DNA of 64,000 bases. It comes from Candidatus Binatia bacterium (GTDB lineage: Bacteria > Desulfobacterota > Binatia > UBA12015). Shown here in pieces: positions 44,502 to 52,977 of the stretch (positions are counted from its first letter, which is position 1; each line of letters starts with the position of its first letter). The notes beneath the pieces were generated by a model. It did no database searches, was not told where the DNA came from, and saw only the letters and a list, made by a program, of their open reading frames with translations. The DNA is taken from NCBI GenBank assembly GCA_036563615.1, contig DATCMB010000013.1:62001-126000 (forward strand), written 5' to 3'. The translations under genes and the position numbers were made by a program.

Positions 44502-44797
44502 CCTTCCCATCCTCTCGCAACGCCCCCGCGTCGGACCGACGTCAGCGCGCAGCGGGCACGGGGACGGGGCGATCTAGACGAGCACGTGCACCAAATCGCG
44601 CGCGCGGCAGGGCGCGCACGACGTGCTCGTCAATCGCCCCGGCCACGCGACCGCTGCGCGCGGCCCCCTCTGCCCGACCGCGCGCGGGCGACCGTCCGGT
44701 CACCACGACAGCCGTGCCACCGTCGCAAGCGGAGCGCGCCACCGCGCGCACGGCCCGCGCCCACCGGCACGAACACCGCGCGCCGACGTCAGCGCGC
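44502..44797 (+). repeat. Dispersed intergenic repeat, copy B (longer form)
   Basis: Shares with copy A: TTCCCATC, GCGTCGGA, CCGACGTCAGCGCGCAGCGG (44536-44555), CGGTCACCACGA..GCC (44697 on), GCCACCG..GCAAGCGGAGCGC and CCACCGGCACGAAC. It has about 130 extra bases with a large inverted repeat in the middle, and a direct repeat of CCGACGTCAGCGCGC at its end (44783-44797). Confidence 0.7.
44566..44640. repeat. Large imperfect inverted repeat inside copy B
   Basis: Left arm GGGGCGATCTAGACGAGCACGT (44566-44587, 22 bases written as two halves: GGGGCGATCTA, GACGAGCACGT) pairs with ACGTGCTCGTCAATCGCCCC (44621-44640) apart from two extra bases. Loop of 33 bases. As RNA it would make a stable stem between two convergent genes. 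Confidence 0.7.
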
Positions 44798-44805
44798 GCG
44801 ACGAC

Positions 44806-45225
44806 TCACTCCGGCGCGAGCCGCAACGTCAGCGGATGATCGAAGTACCGCACGAAGACGTCGGTCCAGTACTTCTCCGCCATCGCCGCGTCGACCTTCT
44901 CTGCCATCTCCGGCGCCGGCGTCCCCACGACCGCGGGGAACTCCCGTTCCGCGATGCGCACCGTGACCTTCGGCCGCGTCTCGTTCTCCTCGAAGCGCCG
45001 CGCCGCGCGCGTGCCGAGACGCACGTAGAGCTGCCCATCGATCACGACGAGCCAGACCTTGAACCAGTGTGGCTCCTTGCCGGGCGCCTGGGTACGCAGC
45101 TCGATGACGTCCTCGTTCGCCCAGGCGGCCGGGTCCCAGCCGTCCGCGGCGGGATCGGCGGTCGCCGACGAGATGAGCAGAAGCAGGGCCAGGCACGATG
45201 CCGCGAGACGCCGCGCGCTCGTCAT
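44806..45225 (-). CDS. Small exported protein, possibly split-barrel fold
   Basis: 139 residues with a signal peptide (LAASCLALLLLISSATA). The body HWFKVWLVVIDGQLYVRLGTRAARRFEENETRPKVTVRIAER resembles the strand order of FMN/F420-binding split-barrel proteins (DUF2255-like), unusual in an exported protein. No cofactor residues can be confirmed. The ATG at 45225 follows GGAGGAAAA. Its stop sits at the end of repeat copy B, and it diverges from mlaC. Assignment is tentative. Confidence 0.65.
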   Translation of the reverse strand: MTSARRLAASCLALLLLISSATADPAADGWDPAAWANEDVIELRTQAPGKEPHWFKVWLVVIDGQLYVRLGTRAARRFEENETRPKVTVRIAEREFPAVVGTPAPEMAEKVDAAMAEKYWTDVFVRYFDHPLTLRLAPE

Positions 45226-45361
45226 GCGTTTTCCTCCTTCGCCACGGCGGCCGTGCCGCGGCGTCTTGCTCTACACCGAGCGCGACGCCAGGCCAAAGCC
45301 CTTGCGCGGACGCGCGCCGTTCGTGAACGTTGAGCTTGGCCATGCAGCCCGGGAGGTGACG

Positions 45362-45991
45362 GTGCGGAAGGTCGGAACGAAGGGGCGCATGACGCTCGCC
45401 GGGGTCTTGCAGCTCGCGTGCGTGAGCCTGCTCTACGCGGCGCAGGAAGCGTCACCCAGGCAGGTGATCGAGACGCTGCACGACGGCATGATCGCCGTCA
45501 TGCGCGACTCCGGGGCGTCGAGCTTCGACTCCCGCGCCGCACGCCTCGAGCCGCTCCTCGACACCGCGTTCGACCTCGACTTCATGGCGCGCAAGTCGCT
45601 CGGCCGCGCCTTCGACAAGCTGCCCGCGGACGAGCAGCAGCGCTGGATCGCGACCTTCCGGCGCTTCATGGTCGCGAACTACGCCGGGCGGATGAAGGGC
45701 TACGACGGGCAGCGCTTCGAGACCCTCGGCGAGGAGCCCGCGGCGCAGGACACCGTGCTCGTACGCACGCGGCTGATCGACCCCGGCGCGGAGAACATGG
45801 ATCTCGCCTACCGGCTGCGCCGCACGAAGTCGGGCTGGAAGGTGATCGACGTCTACCTGAAGGGCACGGTGAGCGAGCTGTCGCTGCGACGCGCGGACTT
45901 CACCGCGATCCTCGAGCGCGAGGGCTTCCCGGCGCTGCTCGCGAGCGTCGATGCAAAAATCGCCGACCTCGCGGCGGGCAAGGTCAAGTAG
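45362..45991 (+). CDS. mlaC: MlaC/Ttg2D-family periplasmic phospholipid-binding protein
   Basis: 209-residue soluble carrier that shuttles phospholipids between MlaA at the outer membrane and MlaEFD. Signal peptide MTLAGVLQLACVSLLYA, then the family pattern: VIETLHDGMIAVM, FDLDFMARKSLGRAFDKLPADEQQRW, FRRFMVANYAGRM, and YRLRRTKSGWKVIDVYLKGTVSEL. The GTG at 45362 is chosen because GGGAGGTGA lies immediately upstream; the ATG at 45389 has no such site. The gene converges on mlaA with six bases between stops, away from mlaEFD. Confidence 0.92.
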   Translation: MRKVGTKGRMTLAGVLQLACVSLLYAAQEASPRQVIETLHDGMIAVMRDSGASSFDSRAARLEPLLDTAFDLDFMARKSLGRAFDKLPADEQQRWIATFRRFMVANYAGRMKGYDGQRFETLGEEPAAQDTVLVRTRLIDPGAENMDLAYRLRRTKSGWKVIDVYLKGTVSELSLRRADFTAILEREGFPALLASVDAKIADLAAGKVK

Positions 45992-45997
45992 CGGCGA

Positions 45998-46993
45998 TCA
46001 GCCGTTCGGCGGCGTTCCCGCCGGATCCGCGTCGCCGAGCGGCGCGGACCCGTCGACGGCGTCGCTCGCGGCGTCCGTCGCGGCGGCGCCCGGCGTCGTT
46101 TCCGCGACCCCGACACCGCCCAGGTGCGCCATGCGGTCCTGGTAGTACGCGCTGCGCAGCGCCGCGTAGTAGTCGAGCGAGCCCTGCTCGAGGCGCTCGA
46201 GATCCTCGCCGTGCGCCTCGCGCAGCGTGATCCCGTAGGTGCCCTCCTGTAGCCCGGCGGCGACGATCGGTGTGGGGCCGAGCAGGTAGATGCTCGGCTG
46301 CATCGCGACGTCGACCAGCGAGCCCAGGCCGTCGCGCACGGTGGTCGGGCCGACCAGCGGCACGATCAGGAACGGCCCGCTGCCCACGCCGTTCTTCGCG
46401 AGCGTCTCGCCGAAGTCCGAGCTGTGCTTCTCGATGCCGAGCTCGCTCGCGGGGTCGAAGAATCCCGCGAGCCCGAAGATGGTATTGACCGAGAAGCGCG
46501 CGAAGGTGGTCGCCGCGTCCGACAGCTCGCCCTGCAGCACGTCGTTGACGAACACCGCCGGCGACTCGAGGTTGGTGAAGAAGTCGCGCACGCTCTCCTT
46601 CGCGCGATCGGGCATGACGTAGCCGTACGCGCGCGCGACGGGAGCGAAGAACCAGCGGTCGATGGTCTGGTTCAAGCTCAAAGTCCGGCGGTTGAACTTC
46701 TCCCAGGGATCAGGGAAGGACGTCGGGCGCTCGTCGATCTCGAGCTCGAGCTCGTCGTCCGCGAAGGCGTCGTCCTCGCCGTCGCCGGTTTGCGCGCTGG
46801 TGTCTGCGGTTCCCGCGGCGTCCGCGCCTTCCGGGCGAGCGTCTTCATCGTCCGTCCGCGGATCCACGTCGGACCGCGACGGCGGCGGAACCTCCTCCAT
46901 CACCGAATCCGGACGACCGGACGCGAACGCGAGACCGCAGCCGAGCGCGAGCGCTGGCCACGCCAGCGCGCACAGCACGACCCATCGGCTCAT
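45998..46993 (-). CDS. mlaA: MlaA/VacJ-family outer-membrane lipoprotein
   Basis: 331-residue lipoprotein (lipobox ALALGC) that extracts phospholipid from the outer leaflet for Mla transport. After an acidic, Asp/Glu-rich linker (about 25-95) comes the VacJ core: DPWEKFNRRTLSLNQTIDRWFFAPVARAYG, FFTNLESPAVFVNDVLQGE, RFSVNTIFGLAGFFDPAS and DFGETLAKNGVGSGPFLIVPLVGPTTVRDG. The acidic linker and an acidic Ala-rich tail make it longer than E. coli MlaA (about 250). The ATG at 46993 is preceded by GGAAG; a GTG at 47008 is possible. Confidence 0.94.
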   Translation of the reverse strand: MSRWVVLCALAWPALALGCGLAFASGRPDSVMEEVPPPSRSDVDPRTDDEDARPEGADAAGTADTSAQTGDGEDDAFADDELELEIDERPTSFPDPWEKFNRRTLSLNQTIDRWFFAPVARAYGYVMPDRAKESVRDFFTNLESPAVFVNDVLQGELSDAATTFARFSVNTIFGLAGFFDPASELGIEKHSSDFGETLAKNGVGSGPFLIVPLVGPTTVRDGLGSLVDVAMQPSIYLLGPTPIVAAGLQEGTYGITLREAHGEDLERLEQGSLDYYAALRSAYYQDRMAHLGGVGVAETTPGAAATDAASDAVDGSAPLGDADPAGTPPNG

Positions 46994-47130
46994 GATCGAC
47001 TTCCGCACGCTCCCCCTGCCCCCGTCGCGCGCCGCTCGGGCCCGCGTGCGACGCGACGAGATCAGGCTACGCCAAACCCCGTCCGCCGTACAGACCGCTC
47101 GGGCGCCGCAAACGACCGTACGCGCGCCCG

Positions 47131-49473
47131 TCACGCAGCCCGCCTGTGCGCGGTGAGCACTGCCGGAAGCCAGACGCGGAACGTCGAGCCGCACCCGGGC
47201 GCGCTCTCGACCGTGATCGTCCCGCCCATCATCGCGACCAGACGGTTCGCGATGTAGAGCCCGAGCCCGACGCCGCCGTACGACCGCTCGGCGGTGTTGG
47301 CGCCTTGATGGAAGGCGTCGAAGATCTCGGCCTGCTTCTCGAGCGGGATGCCGATCCCAGTGTCGCGCACGGCGAACTCGACGCCACCGCGCACGGCGCG
47401 CGCGGTGACGCTCACCCTCCCCGCGTCGGTGAACTTGATCCCGTTGCGCACCAGGTTCTTGATCACGACCTTGAGCTTCAGACGATCGGTGAAGATCGGC
47501 GGGACGACGCCTTCGCGGCGCCAGTCGAGCGTGAGACGGGTCTTGTCGCGCGGCACCTGCACGGAGAGCGACATCTCGTGCAGGAAGTCGTCGATCTCGA
47601 CCATCTCGGGCAGGACCTGCACCTGTCCGGCTTGCAGGCGGCTCATGTCGAGCGTCGACGACACCAGCTCGCACAGCTCGTCGGCCGCGCGCTCGATGCG
47701 CTGCACGGTGTCGGCCTGCGCGGACGAGAGCGCGCCGAAAGCTTCCTCGAGCAGCAGACTCGAGTAGCCGACGATGATGTGCAGCGGCGTGCGCAGCTCG
47801 TGCGACATGGCCGCGACGAATTCCGACTTGACGCGGTTCGCCTTCTCGAGCTCCTCGAGCAGCTGCGTGTTGGCGAGCGCCATCGAGGCGAGCTGTCCGA
47901 TGCCCTCGGCGACGCGCAGCTGCGCGGCGTCGAAGTCGCGCGTCGCGTCCCTTCGGCAGGCCGTCTGGAAGCCCACGATCTCGTCGCCGCGACGGAGCGC
48001 GACGTAGAGACCGTCGGCGAGCGCGCCTTGCTGCGCCAGCGCGCCGAGCCCGGCGCGCACGACGTCGTCGCCGCGCAACCAGACGACGCGCTCGCGCTCG
48101 AGCCGCGCGAGAAAGCTCTGCAGCTCCTCGCGCGCGATGCGCACGCCGCGTCCTCGCTCGCCCTCGCCGGGCGTCGGCCCGAAGCCGGCGCGCGCGACCA
48201 GCGCACCGTCGTTCGGCTGCGAGAGCCAGGTCTGGCTCGCGTCGCAGTCCATGACCTCGACCGTGAGCTGGCAGAGGCGATCGAGCAGCTCCGGCTCGCT
48301 GAGCGACGCGATCAGACCGTGCCCGACGCGCACCAGCGCCGCCGAGACGCACGCTTCCTCCTCGAGGCGCCGCCGCGACTCACGCAGCGCCGCCTCGGCG
48401 CGACGCCGCTCGGTGACGTCGCGCAGGATGCCGTGCACGACGCGACGACCGTCGATCACAGCACCCGCGGTCGTGACCTCGACCGGGATGAGCGTGCCGT
48501 CCGCCGCGACGGCCTCGATCTCGATCGGCGTCGCGCGCGACTCGGTGAGCGGCGCGTGCGACGTCCCGTCCGGCGCCGCCCACGGCAGGTGCAGATCCGA
48601 CGCCGCCATGCCGACGAGCTGCGGCAGCGGTCGGCCGAACATTTGCCCCGCCTTCGCGTTCGCGTCGACGACCCGCCCGGTCGCGGGGTCGGTGACGACG
48701 ATCGCATCCTTCGCGGTGTCGAGCAGGTGGCGGTAGCGACGCTCGCCCTCGCGGACGTGCCGCACGAGCATCCACGACAGCCAGGCGCCGACCGACAGCA
48801 GCAGCACCGCGAGCGCGACGATCAGGACCAGCAGCAGCCGCCGCACGCGACGCGCGCCGTCGCCGAGGCTCGCGCTGAACTCGTCGGCGAGCTCCGTCGC
48901 CGCGCGGTCGATCTCGTGCAGCTCGTCGAGCAGCGGCTCGAGATCGGACGGCCGCGTGCGACCGGACGAGATCGCGGCGTGCATCCGCTCGCCGAGCGAC
49001 GCGAGCGCGAGGATGTAGGTGTCGGACGCGGCCCAGACCTCGATCGCCCGCGCCATCTGCGGCACGTCGCGGAACCACAGGAAGAGGTCGATCATGCCCG
49101 GGATGTCGTCCGGGTGGTTGCGGCCCGCGAGGAAGCCGCGGCGCGCGGCGTCGCGATCGGGGTCCTCGCGATCGAGCGCGAGGCGCGCGTCGCGATCGCC
49201 GAGCGGCACCGCGATCGCCTCGCGGAAGTGGCGGTACTCCTCCGTGTCGTGCGTGCGCGCGTAGTGCTGCAGGTGCAGCACCGCGCTCTTCTGCCCCTTC
49301 GACCACAGCCCCTCGCCGCCGACGTACGCGCGCACGGCGGACAGAATGCGCATCTCGACGACGGCGACCACGACGAGCGTCACCACGATCGCGCCGAACA
49401 GCGCCACGATCAGCGCGAGCTTGCCGCCGAGCGGGAGGAACTGCAGACGCCGCCGAATCGAGCCGAATGCCAT
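47131..49473 (-). CDS. Membrane sensor histidine kinase with PAS and GAF domains
   Basis: 780-residue kinase. Order: helix 1 (about 20-42), periplasmic helical sensor (43-210), helix 2 (VRRLLLVLIVALAVLLLSVG), PAS (about 245-355, YRHLLDTAKDAIVVTDPATG), GAF (about 375-535), HisKA with the phosphorylated His in VAAMSHELRTPLH, and HATPase with N-box NLVRNGIKF, G1 RDTGIGIP and G2 GGVGLGLYIANRLVAMMGG. No receiver domain is attached and no response regulator lies nearby, so it is an orphan kinase in this window. ATG 49473 is used; a GTG at 49482 would add three residues. Confidence 0.92.
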   Translation of the reverse strand: MAFGSIRRRLQFLPLGGKLALIVALFGAIVVTLVVVAVVEMRILSAVRAYVGGEGLWSKGQKSAVLHLQHYARTHDTEEYRHFREAIAVPLGDRDARLALDREDPDRDAARRGFLAGRNHPDDIPGMIDLFLWFRDVPQMARAIEVWAASDTYILALASLGERMHAAISSGRTRPSDLEPLLDELHEIDRAATELADEFSASLGDGARRVRRLLLVLIVALAVLLLSVGAWLSWMLVRHVREGERRYRHLLDTAKDAIVVTDPATGRVVDANAKAGQMFGRPLPQLVGMAASDLHLPWAAPDGTSHAPLTESRATPIEIEAVAADGTLIPVEVTTAGAVIDGRRVVHGILRDVTERRRAEAALRESRRRLEEEACVSAALVRVGHGLIASLSEPELLDRLCQLTVEVMDCDASQTWLSQPNDGALVARAGFGPTPGEGERGRGVRIAREELQSFLARLERERVVWLRGDDVVRAGLGALAQQGALADGLYVALRRGDEIVGFQTACRRDATRDFDAAQLRVAEGIGQLASMALANTQLLEELEKANRVKSEFVAAMSHELRTPLHIIVGYSSLLLEEAFGALSSAQADTVQRIERAADELCELVSSTLDMSRLQAGQVQVLPEMVEIDDFLHEMSLSVQVPRDKTRLTLDWRREGVVPPIFTDRLKLKVVIKNLVRNGIKFTDAGRVSVTARAVRGGVEFAVRDTGIGIPLEKQAEIFDAFHQGANTAERSYGGVGLGLYIANRLVAMMGGTITVESAPGCGSTFRVWLPAVLTAHRRAA

Positions 49474-49718
49474 GGCCGACACGACCTCTATCGGCGGTGC
49501 CGCTAGAGACTTTGAACTTTTCGGCCGCTAGCATCCTGGATGCACCGCAGCGTCTGCGGCGCATGCACCATCCCGGCTCGCGTGGCCGACGCAGCGCGCG
49601 CGACGCCGTGCGTTGCGCATCGCAGCGCGGCGCGAGATCGTTCACGGGGCACGGCGAAGCGCACCGCGTGCGCTCGGTGGTCACGAGCGCGCCGCGCCGT
49701 ACCCCGACCTCGCGCGCG

Positions 49719-50825
49719 CTACGCCTCGTGCAGCTCGCTCAGCACCCAGGCCGCCGTGTCCTCGGGCAGGTCCGGCAGGTAGCGCAGGAACTCCTCGACG
49801 TCCTCGCCGACCAGGTTGCGCGTCAGGTTGTGGCGCAGGAAGTCGTGGTAGTGCGCGGCGACGCGCTCGGAGAGCAGGCCGCAGCGACGCAGCGTCGGGA
49901 TGACGAAGCCCTGCACCGGGCCGAGACGCTTGCCCTTCTTCTCGTCGCGCGTCAGCTCGTCCATCTCGCGCTGCAGGCAATTCAGCAGCTCGTTCGTGTC
50001 GACGCCCGCCTCCGACCACACGCGCAGCACCTCGGCGAGGAACGCCTGTTGGTTGCGGTTGTCGATCAGCGTGCGCGACGCCTCGAGCGCGAAGTCCTCG
50101 AGCTCGATGCGCTGCGCCTCCGTCAAGCATGGAACGCAGCGGTCGACGTACTGCACGCCGTACGCGTGATGGCGCGCCTCGTCGCGCGTGACGTAGGTCA
50201 GCAGGTCCTTGAGCAGCGGCTCCTGCGTCAAGCTACGCATGTCCTTGAAGCTGTAGAGCGCGAGCCCCTCGACGACGATCTGCATGCCGACGAGCTTCTC
50301 GAGCCAGTTGCCGGTCTGCAGGGTCGAGTCGAGGACGCGCCGCAGCGGCGCCGCGATCGGGCGGATCTCGTGGAGCTTCTCGATGTACTTGGCGAACACC
50401 TCGACGTGACGCGCCTCGTCCATCGTCTGCGTCGCGGCGTAGAACTTCGCGTCGGTGTGCGGCACCGAGTTGACGAGCTGCGCCGCGACCATCAGCGCGC
50501 CCTGCTCGCCGTGCAGGAACTGGCTCAGGCGGAACGACGCCGTCCGCCGCGTGATCTCCCAGAGCTGCTCCTCGCTGAGCGAGCGCCAGTACGACGTCTT
50601 CTCGATCGGCAGCGGCGAGCCGAGCGGCGTGGTCGCGAACTTGGCGTGGTCGATGTCGCGCTCCCAGTCGATGTCGCGCTCGGCGACCCACTGCGCCTCC
50701 GTCGCCTTGACGTACAGGTTGCGCAGCTCGTCGACCGCCGGGTCGTAGCTCCACTGGTAGACCACCTTCATCGCGGTCTCGAGCGGCGGCTCCTGCGTCG
50801 GCGTGTCGATGGTGAACTCGGTCAT
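49719..50825 (-). CDS. Ferritin-like diiron protein (oxygenase-like)
   Basis: 368-residue helical protein with two ExxH-type diiron motifs, TMDEARHVEVFAKY (about 135-148) and TRDEARHHAYGVQY (about 213-226), plus the carboxylate-bearing helices FLHGEQGALMVAAQL and MQIVVEGLALYSF. This is the arrangement of the ribonucleotide-reductase/ferritin-like superfamily, including acyl desaturases and N-oxygenases. Reaction unknown; O2 activation is the family expectation. The ATG at 50825 overlaps the stop of the FadR-type regulator by four bases, so the regulator and enzyme are made together. A FadR-family regulator suggests an acyl or organic-acid substrate. Confidence 0.85.
   Translation of the reverse strand: MTEFTIDTPTQEPPLETAMKVVYQWSYDPAVDELRNLYVKATEAQWVAERDIDWERDIDHAKFATTPLGSPLPIEKTSYWRSLSEEQLWEITRRTASFRLSQFLHGEQGALMVAAQLVNSVPHTDAKFYAATQTMDEARHVEVFAKYIEKLHEIRPIAAPLRRVLDSTLQTGNWLEKLVGMQIVVEGLALYSFKDMRSLTQEPLLKDLLTYVTRDEARHHAYGVQYVDRCVPCLTEAQRIELEDFALEASRTLIDNRNQQAFLAEVLRVWSEAGVDTNELLNCLQREMDELTRDEKKGKRLGPVQGFVIPTLRRCGLLSERVAAHYHDFLRHNLTRNLVGEDVEEFLRYLPDLPEDTAAWVLSELHEA
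50121..50133 (+). repeat. Copy 2 of the 13-mer CGTCAAGCATGGA
   Basis: Exact copy inside the diiron-protein gene; the minus strand reads Pro-Cys-Leu-Thr with TTG for Leu, just as in copy 1. Confidence 0.8.
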
Positions 50826-51583
50826 GCCTTCCTCCGGTCCGTGCTGTCGTTGCGCGTATCGCGCATCGTGTTCTCCTCGATGGTGCGGATGACCCGCTGC
50901 AGCGCGGCGACCGCGTCCTCGATGCGTCCCGCCTCGAGCGCCGCGATGCACTCGTCCATCGCCGGCACGACGCGTCCGGGATCGGGACGCAGCTTGCCGC
51001 GCGCGGCCTGCAGCGGCTCCGAGGTGAGGAACGCGTGCGTACGGCGCGCGAGCATCTGCCACACGCGGTTGCCGGTCATGTCCGAGAGGACGAGCAGCAC
51101 CGCGCGCAGCGCGCGTGCGCGCTCCTCGAGGTCGAGCGTCGTGTCGGCGACGGTGTCGCGCAGCGCCTTGAGCTCCGGGAGGCGCGCCGTGCCGTTGCGC
51201 TCGATCGCGAGGCGGCCCATCTCGAAGAGCAGCGGCCGCATCACCTCGTTGAGCTCGGCGAGCAGCGTCATGTCGACGCGTCCGCCGTGGAAGATCATCG
51301 CCGGCAGCACGTCGAGCGAGGCGTCGATCAGCGGCAACACGGTCGCGCCGTCGCCCTGACGGACCGACACGAGCCGCATCCCCTCGAGCACCTTGATCGC
51401 CTCGCGCACCGAGGTGCGGTTGACCTGGAACTCCTCGGCGAGCTCGCGCTCGGGCGGCAGCTTGTCGCCCGGCTGGTAGCGGCCGTCGAGGATCGCGTCG
51501 CGCAGCTGCTCGAAGACGTCCTGGTGCAGGCGGCGGCGCCGTGGCGGCTGAAAGGGCACGACGGTGCGCGACGTGGCGGTCAT
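50822..51583 (-). CDS. FadR-subfamily GntR transcriptional regulator
   Basis: 253-residue regulator. The N-terminal winged helix-turn-helix (about 18-85) reads RLHQDVFEQLRDAILDGRYQPGDKLPPERELAEEFQVNRTSVREAIKVLEGMRLVSVRQGDG, the GntR signature. The C-terminal part (about 95-235) is an all-helical FCD/FadR-type ligand domain. In this family, an acyl-CoA or organic acid releases the dimer from an operator of the form TGGTNNNACCA, and exactly that sequence lies 18 bases upstream (51601-51611) inside its own promoter. It is therefore very probably autoregulated together with the coupled diiron gene. Confidence 0.93.
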   Translation of the reverse strand: MTATSRTVVPFQPPRRRRLHQDVFEQLRDAILDGRYQPGDKLPPERELAEEFQVNRTSVREAIKVLEGMRLVSVRQGDGATVLPLIDASLDVLPAMIFHGGRVDMTLLAELNEVMRPLLFEMGRLAIERNGTARLPELKALRDTVADTTLDLEERARALRAVLLVLSDMTGNRVWQMLARRTHAFLTSEPLQAARGKLRPDPGRVVPAMDECIAALEAGRIEDAVAALQRVIRTIEENTMRDTRNDSTDRRKA

Positions 51584-51590
51584 GAGATCC

Positions 51591-51619
51591 AGCTATCTGA
51601 TGGTCCAACCAATTGTCAA
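51591..51619 (-). promoter_or_regulatory. Promoter of the FadR-type regulator / diiron operon
   Basis: Minus strand: perfect TTGACA (51619-51614), 17 nt, ATAGCT (51596-51591). The predicted start of transcription falls at or very near the ATG (51583), so the mRNA may be leaderless. Confidence 0.55.
51601..51611. promoter_or_regulatory. FadR/GntR-type operator TGGTCCAACCA
   Basis: Palindrome TGGT-N3-ACCA, the known half-site pattern of FadR-subfamily GntR regulators. It sits between the -35 and -10 elements of the regulator's own promoter, ideal for repression. Confidence 0.7.
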
Positions 51620-51818
51620 CGGGTGGTGATCAGGTCTTGATGTCTTGATATGGCCGTCTACGGCCCGTCCGTGTGCGGACTCGGCCTTGCCCACCCCCGG
51701 CGATCGGCCGTCCTTGCGCGCCCGACCGATGTGCCCCACACTGCGCCCGGACGCGGGCCGCGCACATGAGGGACGACGAGCGCACGGATGCCGCCGCACG
51801 CTGCGTCGGCGGTGCGGC

Positions 51819-52958
51819 ATGACGGGGCTGCCCGCCGAGATGCACGGCGCCCGCGACGCCGGGGATGGACGTCGCCCGGCGGACCGCCCCTGGCGCAGGC
51901 GCGCCGGCACGGCCGTCCGTATCCTGCTGGCGCTGCTCGCCCCCTGGGTCGTGCTCGAGGTCGCGCTGCGCCTTGCCGGCTACCAGCCGCCCGACCTGCG
52001 TCCCCGGATGGCGCTCTTCCCGCGCTTTCCCGCGATGTACGAGCCGCATCGCGAGCTCGGCTGGGTGCTGAAGCCGAACCTCGACTACCGGGGGCTCGAC
52101 CTGGCGATCCCGTTTCGCACCGACGCGAACGGCAACCGGGTCCACGGGACCGCCCCCACGGCCCCCGAGGAGGTCGCCGTCGACTGCATCGGCGACTCGA
52201 GCACCTTCGGCTACGGCGTGCCGGACGACGAGACCTACCCCGCACGGCTCGAGGCGCTGCTCGCGAGCGGATCCGGCGCGCCGGTGCGGGTCCGCAACCT
52301 CGGCGTGCCCGGCTACACGGTCTACGAGGCGCGTCTCCTCGCCGAGCGCGACGGCGCGCACGCCCCGGTGACGCTCGTCATGGTCGGCTTCAACGACCAC
52401 TTCCCGGCGACCCGTACGCGCTTCTGGAGCCTGTGGGCGCGGCGCGCCGCGTACGCCTGCTTCCGCAGCCGCGCCTGCGCGCTGCTCTTCGACGTCGCGA
52501 CCGCGCCCGATCCCGAGGCGCCGCCCGCGCCGCCCAAGCCCGCGAGCCGCTACGTCCCCGACGTCGCACCCGACGAGTACGAGGAGCAGCTCGTGCGCAC
52601 CGTCCGCGCGCTGCGCGAGGCGGGCAGCACGCCGATCCTACTCGTCTACCCGTCGCTCTCGATCCCGCCCGGCATGCCGGAGGCGATCGCGCGCCACTGG
52701 AACCAGCCGCTCGATCAGGTCGAGGCCAACATCGCGGCGCACCCGGTCTACCAGGACATCACCCGCAGGGTCGGCGCGCGCGAGGGCGTGCAGGTCATCG
52801 ACCTCGCACCCGTGTTCGACGCGGCCGGCAACGACCGCCTGCACCTCGACTGGGTCCACCCCAACGCCGAGGGTCAGGCGCTGATCGCCACCACGGTCGC
52901 GGACGCGGTGCGGCGCGCGCTCGCCGAGTCCGCCGGACGTTCGACGTCGAACCGCTGA
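51819..52958 (+). CDS. Membrane-anchored SGNH hydrolase
   Basis: 379-residue protein: basic N-terminus, one hydrophobic helix (AVRILLALLAPWVVLEVAL), then an SGNH domain with IGDSSTFGYG (Ser), NLGVPGYT (Gly), VGFNDHF (Asn) and DWVHPNAEG (Asp and His of the DxxH pair). The triad is complete, unlike the relative at 40550. Similar anchored SGNH proteins act on acylated cell-wall or surface polymers. The ATG at 51819 is chosen; in-frame starts further up lack support. It is divergent from the FadR-type operon, so the 235-base gap could serve both. Confidence 0.83.
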   Translation: MTGLPAEMHGARDAGDGRRPADRPWRRRAGTAVRILLALLAPWVVLEVALRLAGYQPPDLRPRMALFPRFPAMYEPHRELGWVLKPNLDYRGLDLAIPFRTDANGNRVHGTAPTAPEEVAVDCIGDSSTFGYGVPDDETYPARLEALLASGSGAPVRVRNLGVPGYTVYEARLLAERDGAHAPVTLVMVGFNDHFPATRTRFWSLWARRAAYACFRSRACALLFDVATAPDPEAPPAPPKPASRYVPDVAPDEYEEQLVRTVRALREAGSTPILLVYPSLSIPPGMPEAIARHWNQPLDQVEANIAAHPVYQDITRRVGAREGVQVIDLAPVFDAAGNDRLHLDWVHPNAEGQALIATTVADAVRRALAESAGRSTSNR

Positions 52959-52977
52959 TCGGCGCCTGCCCTCGAAC

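Larger units (their letters stand above)
44435..44805. other. Gene-free stretch, 371 bases, mostly repeat copy B
   Basis: Lies between two convergent genes. Apart from repeat copy B (44502-44797) and its inverted repeat (44566-44640), it holds a run of pure pyrimidine on the plus strand from about 44485 to 44509 that could form triplex DNA. No gene seen. Confidence 0.6.

Noticed and set aside
44502..44797. Repeat copy B as an integron attC site
   Set aside because: No integrase, no GTTRRRY core sites and no cassette-like gene order; the second copy lacks the hairpin altogether.
45998..48352. 784-residue minus-strand frame
   Set aside because: Only the last 331 residues (MlaA) are real; the rest is an off-frame reading of the histidine kinase gene.
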